Part shown: piece by piece, positions 39,063-48,729 of the stretch
Layout of the letters: every line of letters starts with the position of its first letter
Numbering within the stretch: position 1 is the first letter of the stretch
NCBI GenBank assembly: GCA_902586435.1
Contig: CACIHJ010000002.1
Location: forward strand, 50,794 to 114,793
From: an uncultured Bacteroidota bacterium
GTDB lineage: Bacteria; Bacteroidota; Bacteroidia; Flavobacteriales; Flavobacteriaceae
DNA: 64,000 nucleotides
Direction: 5' to 3'
The notes under the pieces: model-generated
The model's input: only the letters and a program-made list of their open reading frames with translations
Told to the model about the DNA's origin: nothing
The model's database searches: none
Position numbers and translations under genes: made by a program

Positions 39063-39768
39063 TTCTAAAATGTTCTTCTATAGAATTTAAAATATTTTCT
39101 ACATTTTCAGTATCAGAATGTATACAATATGTGTCAGCTTTTATATGGTTTTTGTTTCCATTAACTGAAACAACACAATTATTATAATAGATTTCACTAA
39201 TATGTTTAATTACTTTCTCGGGAATATTTATCAAAGCTTCTTTTTCCTTTCTAGAAACTAGAGTTAAATCATCATTATAATTTCTATCACCAAATGCTTC
39301 ATACTTTATTTTAAAGCCTCTATCTATAGCAATTTTTTCAATTTCTGATTTATATGGAATATATAAATAGTACTTGTCTTTATAGATGTCTATTATATCA
39401 AGGTAAATACTTGACAATTCCGAATCCTTTATCATCTCATTATATAAAGCTCCGTGTGCTTTAATATGATTTAGATCAGTATTATGATTCTTACAAATTG
39501 AAATTAAACTTTCTATTTGATTTAGAATACTTTCCTTTAATGCCAATGCTGGAATATCTAAATGAATTCTTCCAAAATTTTCTTTGTCTGGATATGAAGG
39601 GTGAGCTCCAATTTCAACATTATTAATTATTGATAGTTTAACACATTTTTCCATTGAATTAATATCTCCAGCATGACCTCCACAAGCTATATTACTTGAT
39701 TTTATTAAAGGCATAATTATATGCTCATTATTAAGTCCTTCTCCTAAGTCACAGTTAATATTTATCAT
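39049..39768 (-). CDS. pxpA: 5-oxoprolinase subunit A (LamB/YcsF family)
   Basis: 239 residues. The family's N-terminal ININCDLGEGLNNEHIIMPLIKSSNIACGGHAGD with conserved Asp and His residues is clear, followed by EIGAHPSYPDKENFGR and HIKAHGALYNEM. It is the third part of the cytoplasmic PxpABC enzyme. Starts one base into the transporter gene upstream. The C-terminal part (YCIHSDTENVENIL) matches the family end. Confidence 0.93.
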   Translation of the reverse strand: MININCDLGEGLNNEHIIMPLIKSSNIACGGHAGDINSMEKCVKLSIINNVEIGAHPSYPDKENFGRIHLDIPALALKESILNQIESLISICKNHNTDLNHIKAHGALYNEMIKDSELSSIYLDIIDIYKDKYYLYIPYKSEIEKIAIDRGFKIKYEAFGDRNYNDDLTLVSRKEKEALINIPEKVIKHISEIYYNNCVVSVNGNKNHIKADTYCIHSDTENVENILNSIEEHFRNEKK

Positions 39769-40958
39769 TATATCAGACTTATAACCCCCTTTGCACCAAG
39801 AATTATAGTTATTAAAATTATTACAATAACAAGAATATTTTGCGATTTATAACTATAGCTATTTTTAAAAATAGTTTTATTATTAATCAGCCAAAATAGT
39901 AGAATTGCTACTATAGGTAATAGAAGGCTATTTGAAAATTGAGCAAATTTGATTACTTCAATTGGGTTTAATTTAAGAAGGGAGACAATAACTCCAATTA
40001 ATAGAACAAAAAACCAGACTATTCTAAAATTTAAACTTTTAAGGGATCCACTCCATCCGAAACAGCTTTTAGCAACATAAGCAGCAGCTAAAGGTGCAGT
40101 TATGGAGGAAGTAATCCCTGATGCAAATAATCCAATTCCTAAAAAGTAAATTGCAAATTTTCCATATAAAGGTTCTAATCCTTTAGCTAAATCCATTACA
40201 CTTTTAACATTATCATTGCTAACTGAAGCAGCAGTAATAATTATAGCCATAGAAACAATCCCCCCAATGATAATAGATATAAAGCTTTCTATTCTAGCTG
40301 TTTTTAGTTTAGAGATATCATTCCATTTCTCTTTTACTAATGATGAGTGAAGGAAAAGATTGTAAGGAACAACTGTGGTTCCAATTAAACCGAGAACAAC
40401 TAATAGGCTTTCTGAATTAATTTTTGGCATAAATAAACCATCCAATAAACTGAATAGATCAGGTTTAGTCATTATAGCAGTAATCATAAAGGACACACTC
40501 ATTGTAATAACAAGAAATATTAATGATCTTTCAAGAACTTTATAGTCACCAATATATAGGATTATAAAAGCAATAAACCCTATTAATAGAGGTATATAAT
40601 TTAATGTTTCTCTGCCAATGATGGCTATTATACCTAGAGAGGCTCCAGTAATATTTCCAGCTTCATATGCTGCATTTCCAATTAAAATTGAGCATAATAT
40701 AAGCAGTATTAATAATCTATTAATGAATTTGTTTTTTATTGAAACTCGGATTACCTCGGCTAAACCTTTATTAGTAATAAGCCCAATTCTAAGAGCCATT
40801 TCTTGCAGAACTATTGTAGCAATTATTGAGAGTAAAAGAGCCCAGAGTAGAGAATACCCATAAGAGGCTCCTGCAATTGTACATAAAGTAACTGTTCCGG
40901 GACCAATAAAAGCAGCTGCTATTAAAACCCCAGGACCAACATCTTTAATCCAATTCAT
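39768..40958 (-). CDS. Nramp-fold transporter lacking the metal-binding residues
   Basis: 396 residues with eleven or so hydrophobic helices in the Nramp order. Helix 1 aligns with the Nramp pattern (GPGVLIAAAFIGPGTVTLC, then GYSLLWALLLS). The metal motif DPGN, however, reads GPGT (residues 19-22). In helix 6 the motif MPHN reads VPYN (197-200). So the Asp, Asn and Met that coordinate metal in MntH-type transporters are all replaced. It lies between the M14 carboxypeptidase and pxpA, overlapping both by one base. Its cargo is therefore probably not manganese or iron. Uptake of 5-oxoproline or a related product is a reasonable guess. It is not shown by the sequence. Confidence 0.85.
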   Translation of the reverse strand: MNWIKDVGPGVLIAAAFIGPGTVTLCTIAGASYGYSLLWALLLSIIATIVLQEMALRIGLITNKGLAEVIRVSIKNKFINRLLILLILCSILIGNAAYEAGNITGASLGIIAIIGRETLNYIPLLIGFIAFIILYIGDYKVLERSLIFLVITMSVSFMITAIMTKPDLFSLLDGLFMPKINSESLLVVLGLIGTTVVPYNLFLHSSLVKEKWNDISKLKTARIESFISIIIGGIVSMAIIITAASVSNDNVKSVMDLAKGLEPLYGKFAIYFLGIGLFASGITSSITAPLAAAYVAKSCFGWSGSLKSLNFRIVWFFVLLIGVIVSLLKLNPIEVIKFAQFSNSLLLPIVAILLFWLINNKTIFKNSYSYKSQNILVIVIILITIILGAKGVISLI

Positions 40959-43468
40959 TATGGAACATAAATCTTATTACGAAGAAATATTGCATTCAAA
41001 AAAAGTCTATTTGTTCCATACCAGCTTCCTCTAAAATTTGGATTATCAGCAAATAAAATTGCAATACCTCTTCCAACTTTCGATACTACTAAAGAAACAG
41101 ATTTTTCTAACTTTTCTTTATTTTTCTCTGTCATAAAGCCATCAATCAAAGCATCTTTTGAATATCTAACAACAGAAGAGTATTCATTTTTAGAAGGACT
41201 TAACCATACTGAATTATTCTTATAAACAGGGACAGAAGAATCTTCATATCCGAAACCTAAAGGATGAGTTAAGTCAACTATAGAGTTTAAAATTACACCT
41301 CCTATTTGTTCCTTACCCCTATTCTCTTGAGCATTAACATAAGATTTATGAATAATATCTTTTTCTTTTTCATCTTTAACCAATGTTTCTGATACTAATT
41401 TTTTATCAATTAAATACTTAGATGCACCTGCAATACCAATAATTGTATTTCCTTTCTCTACCCAAGACTTTATTTTGTTAAGCTGATTGTCATTAAACTT
41501 GTAATTACCTGAAACCATAACCAGGGTATTATAGCTATCCATAGAGATATTATCAAAATTTCTAATAGGTATTTTAGTTATAGGCATTCCTACTCTTTGA
41601 TCTAGAAGATGCCAAACTTCACCAGCTTCATATGATCTTACACCTGTTCCAATAATCATCATTGCTTTTGGCATAGTTAAAGGGGAAACATAACGACTCC
41701 CAAGGTCAACACCTGAAGAACTTAACCCACTAGATACAGAATGAATATCTACATTATACTTGTCCTGGACCTTTTTTAATTTTTCATAAAGCTTATCTGA
41801 ACTAGTTTTCTGAAGTGATACTGGAATTACAAGAGATCCATAACCAAAGTTTACATCGCCACTCAAAGTTTTTATTTTAAATGGTTTTAAAGATGTTGAA
41901 GTAAATATTTTATTATCTAAAAGTTCATAAATAATTGCAGGAATATTATAATCTTTTGAGTCAATAATATATGCATAATCAGACTTTTCAATAGAATTTG
42001 TTTCAAAGAGATCATCAAGACTTACCAAATTTTCTCCAGAAAATTTTCTATTACTAGATGAATAGTCTATATCGTAGAAGTTAGCAATAGTCCAAGCAGA
42101 TGCATCATAAAATACACTATCTCTATATTTTTCTTGGGTTTCAAAAAATGATCTAACCAATCTATAATTTTTTTGTTCTGTTGGAACAAATAGATTCTCA
42201 CCATTTTTTAAAACTTTAATTCTGTGCATCATTAGTTTGTCAAGAAATGCTTTAGTTTTATTTTTATCTTGATTTATTTTAAATGAATAGCCCTTTATTC
42301 TACTATCTGACGACTCAGACAAAGCAGATTTAAAGAAATTTTGCTGATATTCTTTTATTGATTCTTTATTTTCAACTGCTGCTTTAACAGTTGTTATACC
42401 AGATATGTATTGATTTCTTATAGTATGAGGAAATGTAATTTCACCAAATTGAGTTTTTTGTTTATGTCCTCTTGAACTTGCTTGCTCAAACAAAATTCCA
42501 ATTCCACCAAGATAATCTGGATAAGAAGATCCATATCCTGGATAAGTTCTATCAAAAACTTCTCTTGTGAAATATAAAGTTCCTATCTCATCTAATGCTT
42601 TTGCATAATATGATCCAAATAAAAAATTAAAATAGTCATAGTTCTCTTTTGGAATTACAGGGTCTATAGAGCCATTTATTTTAAATGGAGGAAAGAAATA
42701 GGTACTATTAGAACCCATCTCATGGAAATCTGTTGTAACATTTGGATACCATGTATGATACCAATTAAGTTTACCTCTACTCTCAGGGTGTATTGCTAAT
42801 AGCCAATCTCTATTTAAATCAAACCAGTAATGATTAGTTCTTCCTCCCGGCCAATATTCATTATGCTCAGCATCCTGAGGATCATCAACTAAGGGGGTTC
42901 CTTTATACGTATTTGCCCAGTGAGTATGCCTATCTCTCCCATCAGGATTTATCGTTGGATCTATAAGTACAACTGATTCATTTAAATACTTATTTACTTC
43001 ATCTGATTCTGAACTAACCAAAGTATATGCAGTTAATAGAGCTGCTTCAGAACTGGAGGGCTCATTCCCATGAACATTATATGCTAAATTTATGATTACA
43101 GGAAAATTATCTGGCTTTGATTCATTTTTATAATTTGGATGATCAGTATGTATATAAGATAAATGGGTATCCCTAATATTCTCTATATCAAGAATTTTGT
43201 CTGGAGTACTTACCGCCAATATTACAAGTTTCCTTCCCTCATAAGTTCTCCCATAATGATAGATTTGAGCCTTTTCAGAACTTTCAGATAAATATTCCAT
43301 GTATGACACTATAAGATCATGACGAGTATGCATCTCACCTACCGGATATCCTAAAAATTGCTCAGGTGACATTATGCTATCATCAAAGGGAGCATAATTA
43401 GAGAAATAATAATCTTGTGAGTAAAGTGAACCTAAAAATAAAAGGTTAATTAATATAATTTTCTTCAT
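40958..43468 (-). CDS. Secreted M14-family zinc carboxypeptidase
   Basis: 836 residues. Signal peptide KKIILINLLFLGSLYSQ, then the M14 carboxypeptidase domain (about 40-370) with the zinc motif NVHGNEPSSSEA (His133, Glu136) and the third ligand in TTDFHEMGSN. Other conserved blocks are IDPTINPDGRDR, WPGGRTNHYWFDLNRDWL and the loop ILFEQASSRG. A large C-terminal region of about 450 residues follows, with a glutamine-amidotransferase-like outline (SWVEKGNTIIGIAG, RGIAILFADNPNFRGSWYGTNRLFLNAI). Such proteins trim amino acids from peptide C-termini in the periplasm or outside. It follows the amidohydrolase gene by five bases and precedes the transporter. Confidence 0.88.
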   Translation of the reverse strand: MKKIILINLLFLGSLYSQDYYFSNYAPFDDSIMSPEQFLGYPVGEMHTRHDLIVSYMEYLSESSEKAQIYHYGRTYEGRKLVILAVSTPDKILDIENIRDTHLSYIHTDHPNYKNESKPDNFPVIINLAYNVHGNEPSSSEAALLTAYTLVSSESDEVNKYLNESVVLIDPTINPDGRDRHTHWANTYKGTPLVDDPQDAEHNEYWPGGRTNHYWFDLNRDWLLAIHPESRGKLNWYHTWYPNVTTDFHEMGSNSTYFFPPFKINGSIDPVIPKENYDYFNFLFGSYYAKALDEIGTLYFTREVFDRTYPGYGSSYPDYLGGIGILFEQASSRGHKQKTQFGEITFPHTIRNQYISGITTVKAAVENKESIKEYQQNFFKSALSESSDSRIKGYSFKINQDKNKTKAFLDKLMMHRIKVLKNGENLFVPTEQKNYRLVRSFFETQEKYRDSVFYDASAWTIANFYDIDYSSSNRKFSGENLVSLDDLFETNSIEKSDYAYIIDSKDYNIPAIIYELLDNKIFTSTSLKPFKIKTLSGDVNFGYGSLVIPVSLQKTSSDKLYEKLKKVQDKYNVDIHSVSSGLSSSGVDLGSRYVSPLTMPKAMMIIGTGVRSYEAGEVWHLLDQRVGMPITKIPIRNFDNISMDSYNTLVMVSGNYKFNDNQLNKIKSWVEKGNTIIGIAGASKYLIDKKLVSETLVKDEKEKDIIHKSYVNAQENRGKEQIGGVILNSIVDLTHPLGFGYEDSSVPVYKNNSVWLSPSKNEYSSVVRYSKDALIDGFMTEKNKEKLEKSVSLVVSKVGRGIAILFADNPNFRGSWYGTNRLFLNAIFLRNKIYVP

Positions 43469-43473
43469 AGTAG

Positions 43474-46400
43474 TTATTGATTAATTCCAGGAAGAGAATT
43501 TGGACCATCCTCTTGCCAAGTAAAGTTTTTTGATTTTTCTTTTAATGGATAGATTTGATTAAGATTGTCTCCATCATATAATCTTCCATTTTTCATTACC
43601 ATTTCAACAGAGTTAGTATTTCTAATATTTTCAATAGGGTCTTCTCCAAGAATAACTAGATCAGCTAGCTTGCCTTTTTCAATAGAACCTAATTCTTTGT
43701 CAAGACCTATTGCATATGCACCTTGAATGGTTGCTACTTTTAGCATATCATGGTTTTTAATTCCTCCTGCTGCCATACTCCATAATTCCCAATGATAACC
43801 TACACCTTCAAACTGTCCATGAGATCCAACACCTGCAATTCCTCCTTCTTCAACTAAATCTTTTACAAATTCACTAAATTCTTCAAAAGCATATTCATCT
43901 TCGTGGAACCAACCAGATTTAATTCTTCTTTTAGAATCTAATTCATCCTTTGGAGTATAAAACTTAACTTTTGGATCATTGTGAATATCTTCAGTTGCAA
44001 AGTAATAATTCTCAGCCCATGGACCTCCGTATGTAACCAATAATGTTGGTGTATATGCTTTTTTGGTAAAAGCAGTAAGTTCAACTATATCCTTATAAAC
44101 CGGATAAACAGGATGATTATGTTCTTGACCTGGATATCCATCTATTGTTTCTGTTAGGTTTAATCTAAAGTTGAGACTTCCCTCAGTAGTTGGCATAATC
44201 TTTTGTTCTTTAGCTGCCATCAAAATCCATTGTCTTTGCTGCCTATTTCCTGCTACATACATCTTAATAGTTTTAGTATTATAATATTTAGAATATTGCT
44301 TTAATACATCCCTTGCATCATTAAGACTTTTAACATTATAGCCCCAATATCCTACTCCAGGTCCTGTAGAATATACTCTAGGACCAAGTATTTTTCCTGC
44401 ATCTACCATATCAGCATATGTTAATACATCAGTATATGCAGTTTGAGGATCTCTTGTTGTAGTTACTCCATATGCTAAATTAGCTGCATATGATGCAGGT
44501 TGGTATTTATGGAGAACCCATCTTGGCCACATATGCGCATGAGTATCAACAAATCCTGGTAAGATAGTTTTGCCTTGCATATCCATCTCTAAAATGTCTT
44601 CATTATCAATCTGAATATCACTATTACTTACTTCAATAATTCTATTATTTTTAATGTAGATTTGACCATTTTCAATAATTTCATCTCCATTCATAGTTAT
44701 GATTTTTGCATTTTTCAATAAGATTGAACTATTAGGCACATCTCTATCAACGTAGACTTTAACATCTATTTCTTCCGCTAAAAACTCTTCTTCATCTTCT
44801 TCTTCATCTTCTTCTTCATCTTCTTCTTCATCTTCTTCTTTTTCTTCCTCTTTTTCTTCTTCCTCTTTTTCTTCTTCCTCTTTTAACTCATCAAATTCAT
44901 CTGCACTTTTAAGATTAAAATCGAAAAAAGATTTTCCTAATGACCAGTAAATTGAATTTGAATCAAAATCCCAAGAAGGAAATTCTCCTCCAATTTTTGT
45001 TAATTTTCTTGCTGGAAATGATGAAGATTTAGGTTTTGAAAAAGCTATTTTTAGAGACTTTAGTCCAGAATATGGAATAGTAAAGCTGTAAATATTATTT
45101 GAAATTTTAGCTAAACCTTTATTGCCATCAGGTGATATTAGGATTAGACTTGCATTTGATGGGTTTGTTTTATCCCCTGAACCGTAAGGAGTAGAACCAG
45201 TAACTTTTACAATATTTTTTTCATCTGTACCATCCCATTTAATTGAAACTAGTCCTTTAGAGTAGTGGAAGAGATAAATTCTATCCTTACCTTTTACAAA
45301 GTGTGGATATGATCTTCCATTTGATTCAGCTATATAATTAAGTTTCCCTCCCTTAGAAGAGATCCACATAAGTTTTTCATTGGATTTAAATGCAGATGGA
45401 CCATAACTCTCTTTATAACTTCTTTCATCTCCCATTGTAAAAACAATTCTATCACCTGAGTAATTCCATACAGGATTCATATATACCCCAGTTGATCTTA
45501 TATTATTTTGTTGAGTTAGAAGAATAGGTTTTCTTTTTCCATCTGATCTAACCTTGAAAATTGCTCCTCCATTTTTATCACTCCAGGTAACAAAAGCTAT
45601 TTCTTTTCCATCAGGACTCCAAGTTGGCATAGCTTCTGTAGTTTCATCTTCAAAATTAGTTAACCTTTGCATCTCGCTTGTTTCTCTATCCATAACATAC
45701 AACTTGTTTAGAGCTGTAAATGCAATTTTATTTTTTTGAGGGGATACAGAAACATTTCTAATTTGATTTACAATCATTTTTTTATCATCAGAAATTTCAT
45801 AATCAAATTTAAGTTCTGGACCAATGGCAAGAGTCTCATCAACCTCAAAAGGAATTTCATATGAAATTCCTTCTTCTACATCTATTTTATTTATTTTACC
45901 ACCATATGATAGTAACAAATACTTACTATCTGGTGTAAAGGACATATTAGGAAGAACCCCCATTGAAGCTTGAGATTCTTGATCATCCTTTTGAATTGGA
46001 AAGGCTAACCACTTTTCATTTCCTGTTTCAAATTCAAGTATTCTCAGTGCTGTTTTATCTTCATATCTTGTTCCATAGACTAAACTTTTACCATCAGGAG
46101 ATAAAGTTGGTGTAAAAGCTGAGCCGAATCTTGAAGTTTCTCTTTTTGTTTCTCCTGTTTCTCTATCATATGTTGAAATTTGATATTGTGGGAGTCCCGC
46201 ATTATACTGCCAAGAGTTTGTTCTATTAGCATACCATATATATCTATCATCATGACTAACCTCAGGCTGAATAATTTTTAAAGAAGATGGTTCACCAATA
46301 AGCTTAACTCCACTTCCACCATCTTTATGGTACATATGAAGTTTTAGGTTTCTTCTTCCTTTTGTTATAATTAAATAATCTCCATCTTTTGTCCAATCTG

Positions 46401-46827
46401 CAAATGCAGTTGAATTATCTTTATCTTTTGTTATTTGTGTTGAATCATTAGTCTCCAAATCTCTTATCCAAATGTTATTCCCACCACTTTTATCACTAAC
46501 ATAGGCTAATGATTTTCCATCTGGTGAAAATTTGGGATGTGAATCAAATTGCATTCCTTTAGTAATTCTTTTGGCTTTTCCACCTGTGATCGGGATTGAA
46601 TAAATATCTCCTAATAAATCAAATACTATTGTTTGACCATCTGGACTAACATCAAGGGACATCCATGATCCAGTATTAGTATTAAGTTCAAAAAACCTAT
46701 CTGGTTTTATTGGTAAGTTTTTATTTTCCTTAGTCTCCTTCTTTTCATCTTTATCCTTATCTGACTGAGCATGTAAGTTAAAGCTAAGCATAATTAAGGA
46801 TGCTAATAAATAATTGGTTAATCTCAT
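43474..46827 (-). CDS. Secreted TolB/WD40-like beta-propeller protein with amidohydrolase domain
   Basis: 1117 residues from ATG 46827. The frame is open for 18 codons upstream, but the signal peptide RLTNYLLASLIMLSFNLHAQ sets this start. Residues about 60-640 are PD40/TolB-type propeller repeats (many SPDGK..A, for example FSPDGKSLAYVSD and SPDGKEIAF). An acidic low-complexity stretch lies at about 648-681. The rest is a metal-dependent amidohydrolase (about 700-1100) with the HxH motif GFVDTHAHMW near residue 760, SHGQFEGVGYHWEL, and the C-terminal GSIEKGKLADLVIL. It probably hydrolyses an amide or cyclic peptide bond outside the cytoplasm. Substrate unknown. Heads the operon with the M14 peptidase and pxpABC. 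Confidence 0.88.
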   Translation of the reverse strand: MRLTNYLLASLIMLSFNLHAQSDKDKDEKKETKENKNLPIKPDRFFELNTNTGSWMSLDVSPDGQTIVFDLLGDIYSIPITGGKAKRITKGMQFDSHPKFSPDGKSLAYVSDKSGGNNIWIRDLETNDSTQITKDKDNSTAFADWTKDGDYLIITKGRRNLKLHMYHKDGGSGVKLIGEPSSLKIIQPEVSHDDRYIWYANRTNSWQYNAGLPQYQISTYDRETGETKRETSRFGSAFTPTLSPDGKSLVYGTRYEDKTALRILEFETGNEKWLAFPIQKDDQESQASMGVLPNMSFTPDSKYLLLSYGGKINKIDVEEGISYEIPFEVDETLAIGPELKFDYEISDDKKMIVNQIRNVSVSPQKNKIAFTALNKLYVMDRETSEMQRLTNFEDETTEAMPTWSPDGKEIAFVTWSDKNGGAIFKVRSDGKRKPILLTQQNNIRSTGVYMNPVWNYSGDRIVFTMGDERSYKESYGPSAFKSNEKLMWISSKGGKLNYIAESNGRSYPHFVKGKDRIYLFHYSKGLVSIKWDGTDEKNIVKVTGSTPYGSGDKTNPSNASLILISPDGNKGLAKISNNIYSFTIPYSGLKSLKIAFSKPKSSSFPARKLTKIGGEFPSWDFDSNSIYWSLGKSFFDFNLKSADEFDELKEEEEKEEEEKEEEKEEDEEEDEEEDEEEDEEEFLAEEIDVKVYVDRDVPNSSILLKNAKIITMNGDEIIENGQIYIKNNRIIEVSNSDIQIDNEDILEMDMQGKTILPGFVDTHAHMWPRWVLHKYQPASYAANLAYGVTTTRDPQTAYTDVLTYADMVDAGKILGPRVYSTGPGVGYWGYNVKSLNDARDVLKQYSKYYNTKTIKMYVAGNRQQRQWILMAAKEQKIMPTTEGSLNFRLNLTETIDGYPGQEHNHPVYPVYKDIVELTAFTKKAYTPTLLVTYGGPWAENYYFATEDIHNDPKVKFYTPKDELDSKRRIKSGWFHEDEYAFEEFSEFVKDLVEEGGIAGVGSHGQFEGVGYHWELWSMAAGGIKNHDMLKVATIQGAYAIGLDKELGSIEKGKLADLVILGEDPIENIRNTNSVEMVMKNGRLYDGDNLNQIYPLKEKSKNFTWQEDGPNSLPGINQ
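44786..44885 (-). repeat. In-frame 12-base tandem repeat encoding an acidic tract
   Basis: Within the amidohydrolase gene, four consecutive copies of a 12-base unit (GAAGATGAAGAA on the coding strand) are flanked by irregular GAA/AAA-rich copies. They encode Glu/Asp-rich residues at about 648-681, between the propeller and the hydrolase. Being in-frame multiples of three, length changes by slippage would not break the gene. Confidence 0.8.
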
Positions 46828-46908
46828 AGTATATAGTTTTTTATTAAATATAAAGATTTTGGAAACACAAATAAAAATCATTATAATTATATTTTAAAAT
46901 TCAAATAA

Positions 46909-48726
46909 GTGAGAAATAAACTAATACTTATATCATATATTATATTCACGTCTTCTGTTTGTTCACAAAATTATTGGCAACAAGAAGCTGACTATAAAAT
47001 TTTTGTTGATGTAAATACTAAAAAAGACACATATATAGGAAATCAAGAAATTGTTTATACGAACAATTCTCTTGATACTCTTAATAAAGTTTTTTTTCAT
47101 CTATATTTTAATGCTTTCTACCCAGGAAGTGATATGGCTGAAAGATTAGATTCAGGAGATGATATTAATACTAGATTTTCTGTTAATATAAATAAGTTAA
47201 CTCCAGATGAAGTGGGGTTTCTTAAAGTCTCAAATCTTAAGCAAGATAATGTTGAGGTTGAATCATTTGTTTCAGATACAATTTTAGAAGTAACATTAGC
47301 AAATCCCCTTTTGCCAGGTGATTCAACGGTTTTTACTATGAATTTTGAAGGAAAAGTGCCTGTTACTATTCGAAGAGCAGGTAAAAATTCTCCAATGGGT
47401 GTTAGATTATCAATGGCTCAATGGTATCCAAAAATATCAGAATATGACTATGAAGGATGGAATACTGCTCCCTATACTGGTAGAGAGTATCATGGTGTTT
47501 GGGGAAATTTTGATGTTACCATAAAAATTGACAAGGACTACATTGTAGCTGCGTCTGGATATCTTCAAGAAAGTGACCCATCCGATTCTAAACTTGGAAT
47601 AAAATCTGGTAAAAATCGAATATGGAACTTTATAGCTCCTAAAGTTCATGACTTTACTTGGGCAGCTGATCCGGATTATATTCATGACATATATGATGGA
47701 CCTAATGGGGTGAAGCTTAATTTTTACTACAAAAATGATCCTGAAATTATTAGTAATTGGAAAGAGCTTCAACCTGTAACAGCTGAGCTGATGAATTTTT
47801 TTAATGAAAATATAGGTACATACCCATACAATCAATACTCTGTTGTCCAAGGAGGTGATGGAGGTATGGAATACTCAATGCTAACTCTTATAAATTATGG
47901 TAAAGAATTTGTTCCTCTTGTTAGTGTCACTTCACATGAGCTTGCCCATGCGTGGTTCCAAGGAGTTCTAGCAACAAATGAAATGAAACATGAGTGGATG
48001 GATGAAGGATCTGCAAGTTATTTTGGAGATCTTGCCGAGAGTTTTGTTCTTGGCTCTGATTTTTACAGAAGTATTTACAGTTCATATTATAGATATATTT
48101 CACTTGCAAATTCTGGGCAAGAAATGCCCCAAGCAACAAATTCTAATAGATACAAGTTCAATAGAGCATATGAATCTACAGCTTATTCAAAAGGGTTTGT
48201 CTTCTTAAGTCAATTAAGATACATTATTGGACTGGAGGCATTTAAAAAAACAATTAAAAACTATTATGATACTTATAAGTTTACTCATCCTCTCCCGAAC
48301 GATTTAAGAAGAATTGCAGAACAATCATCAGGAATATTACTAAACTGGTATCTAACAGATTGGACACAAACAACTAATAGAATTGATTATGGGATTTCAG
48401 ATATAAATACATCTAAAGAAAAATCAGTTATTACACTGGAAAGAATTGGACTAATGCCAATGCCTTTGGAAGTATTAGTTAAATTTAAAAGTGGAAAAGA
48501 AAGTATCTATTATATTCCTATTGATCTTATGAGAGGTGAAAAGAAAAAACCAGAATATGCAAGAAATTGGATTCAAATTCCAGATTGGTCATGGGCTCAT
48601 AAAAAATATTCTTTTGAAATAGATCATAAATTAGACTCAATATTATCTATAGATATTAACCCAACTAGATTGATAGCAGATACAGATGAGTCAAATAATA
48701 TTTTCATGTCAAATAATGATGAATAA
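46909..48726 (+). CDS. Secreted M1-family metallopeptidase
   Basis: 605 residues from GTG 46909. No ATG precedes the signal peptide (RNKLILISYIIFTSSVCSQ). The zinc site HELAHAWFQG starts at His343 with His347, and the downstream Glu comes in EWMDEGSASYFGDLA. The GAMEN-type exopeptidase motif is replaced by the looser GGMEYSML, typical of this subfamily. The protein ends after the catalytic and a short C-terminal domain, shorter than the usual 850-residue aminopeptidase N. It would remove N-terminal residues from peptides. It is divergent from the amidohydrolase gene. The neighbouring carboxypeptidase and hydrolase suggest a shared role in peptide breakdown. Confidence 0.88.
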   Translation: MRNKLILISYIIFTSSVCSQNYWQQEADYKIFVDVNTKKDTYIGNQEIVYTNNSLDTLNKVFFHLYFNAFYPGSDMAERLDSGDDINTRFSVNINKLTPDEVGFLKVSNLKQDNVEVESFVSDTILEVTLANPLLPGDSTVFTMNFEGKVPVTIRRAGKNSPMGVRLSMAQWYPKISEYDYEGWNTAPYTGREYHGVWGNFDVTIKIDKDYIVAASGYLQESDPSDSKLGIKSGKNRIWNFIAPKVHDFTWAADPDYIHDIYDGPNGVKLNFYYKNDPEIISNWKELQPVTAELMNFFNENIGTYPYNQYSVVQGGDGGMEYSMLTLINYGKEFVPLVSVTSHELAHAWFQGVLATNEMKHEWMDEGSASYFGDLAESFVLGSDFYRSIYSSYYRYISLANSGQEMPQATNSNRYKFNRAYESTAYSKGFVFLSQLRYIIGLEAFKKTIKNYYDTYKFTHPLPNDLRRIAEQSSGILLNWYLTDWTQTTNRIDYGISDINTSKEKSVITLERIGLMPMPLEVLVKFKSGKESIYYIPIDLMRGEKKKPEYARNWIQIPDWSWAHKKYSFEIDHKLDSILSIDINPTRLIADTDESNNIFMSNNDE

Positions 48727-48729
48727 TTA

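Noticed and set aside
47437..47850. 137-codon frame antisense to the M1 peptidase
   Set aside because: Shadow of a conserved coding region, with unusual composition (many Ile and aromatic residues) and no start context.
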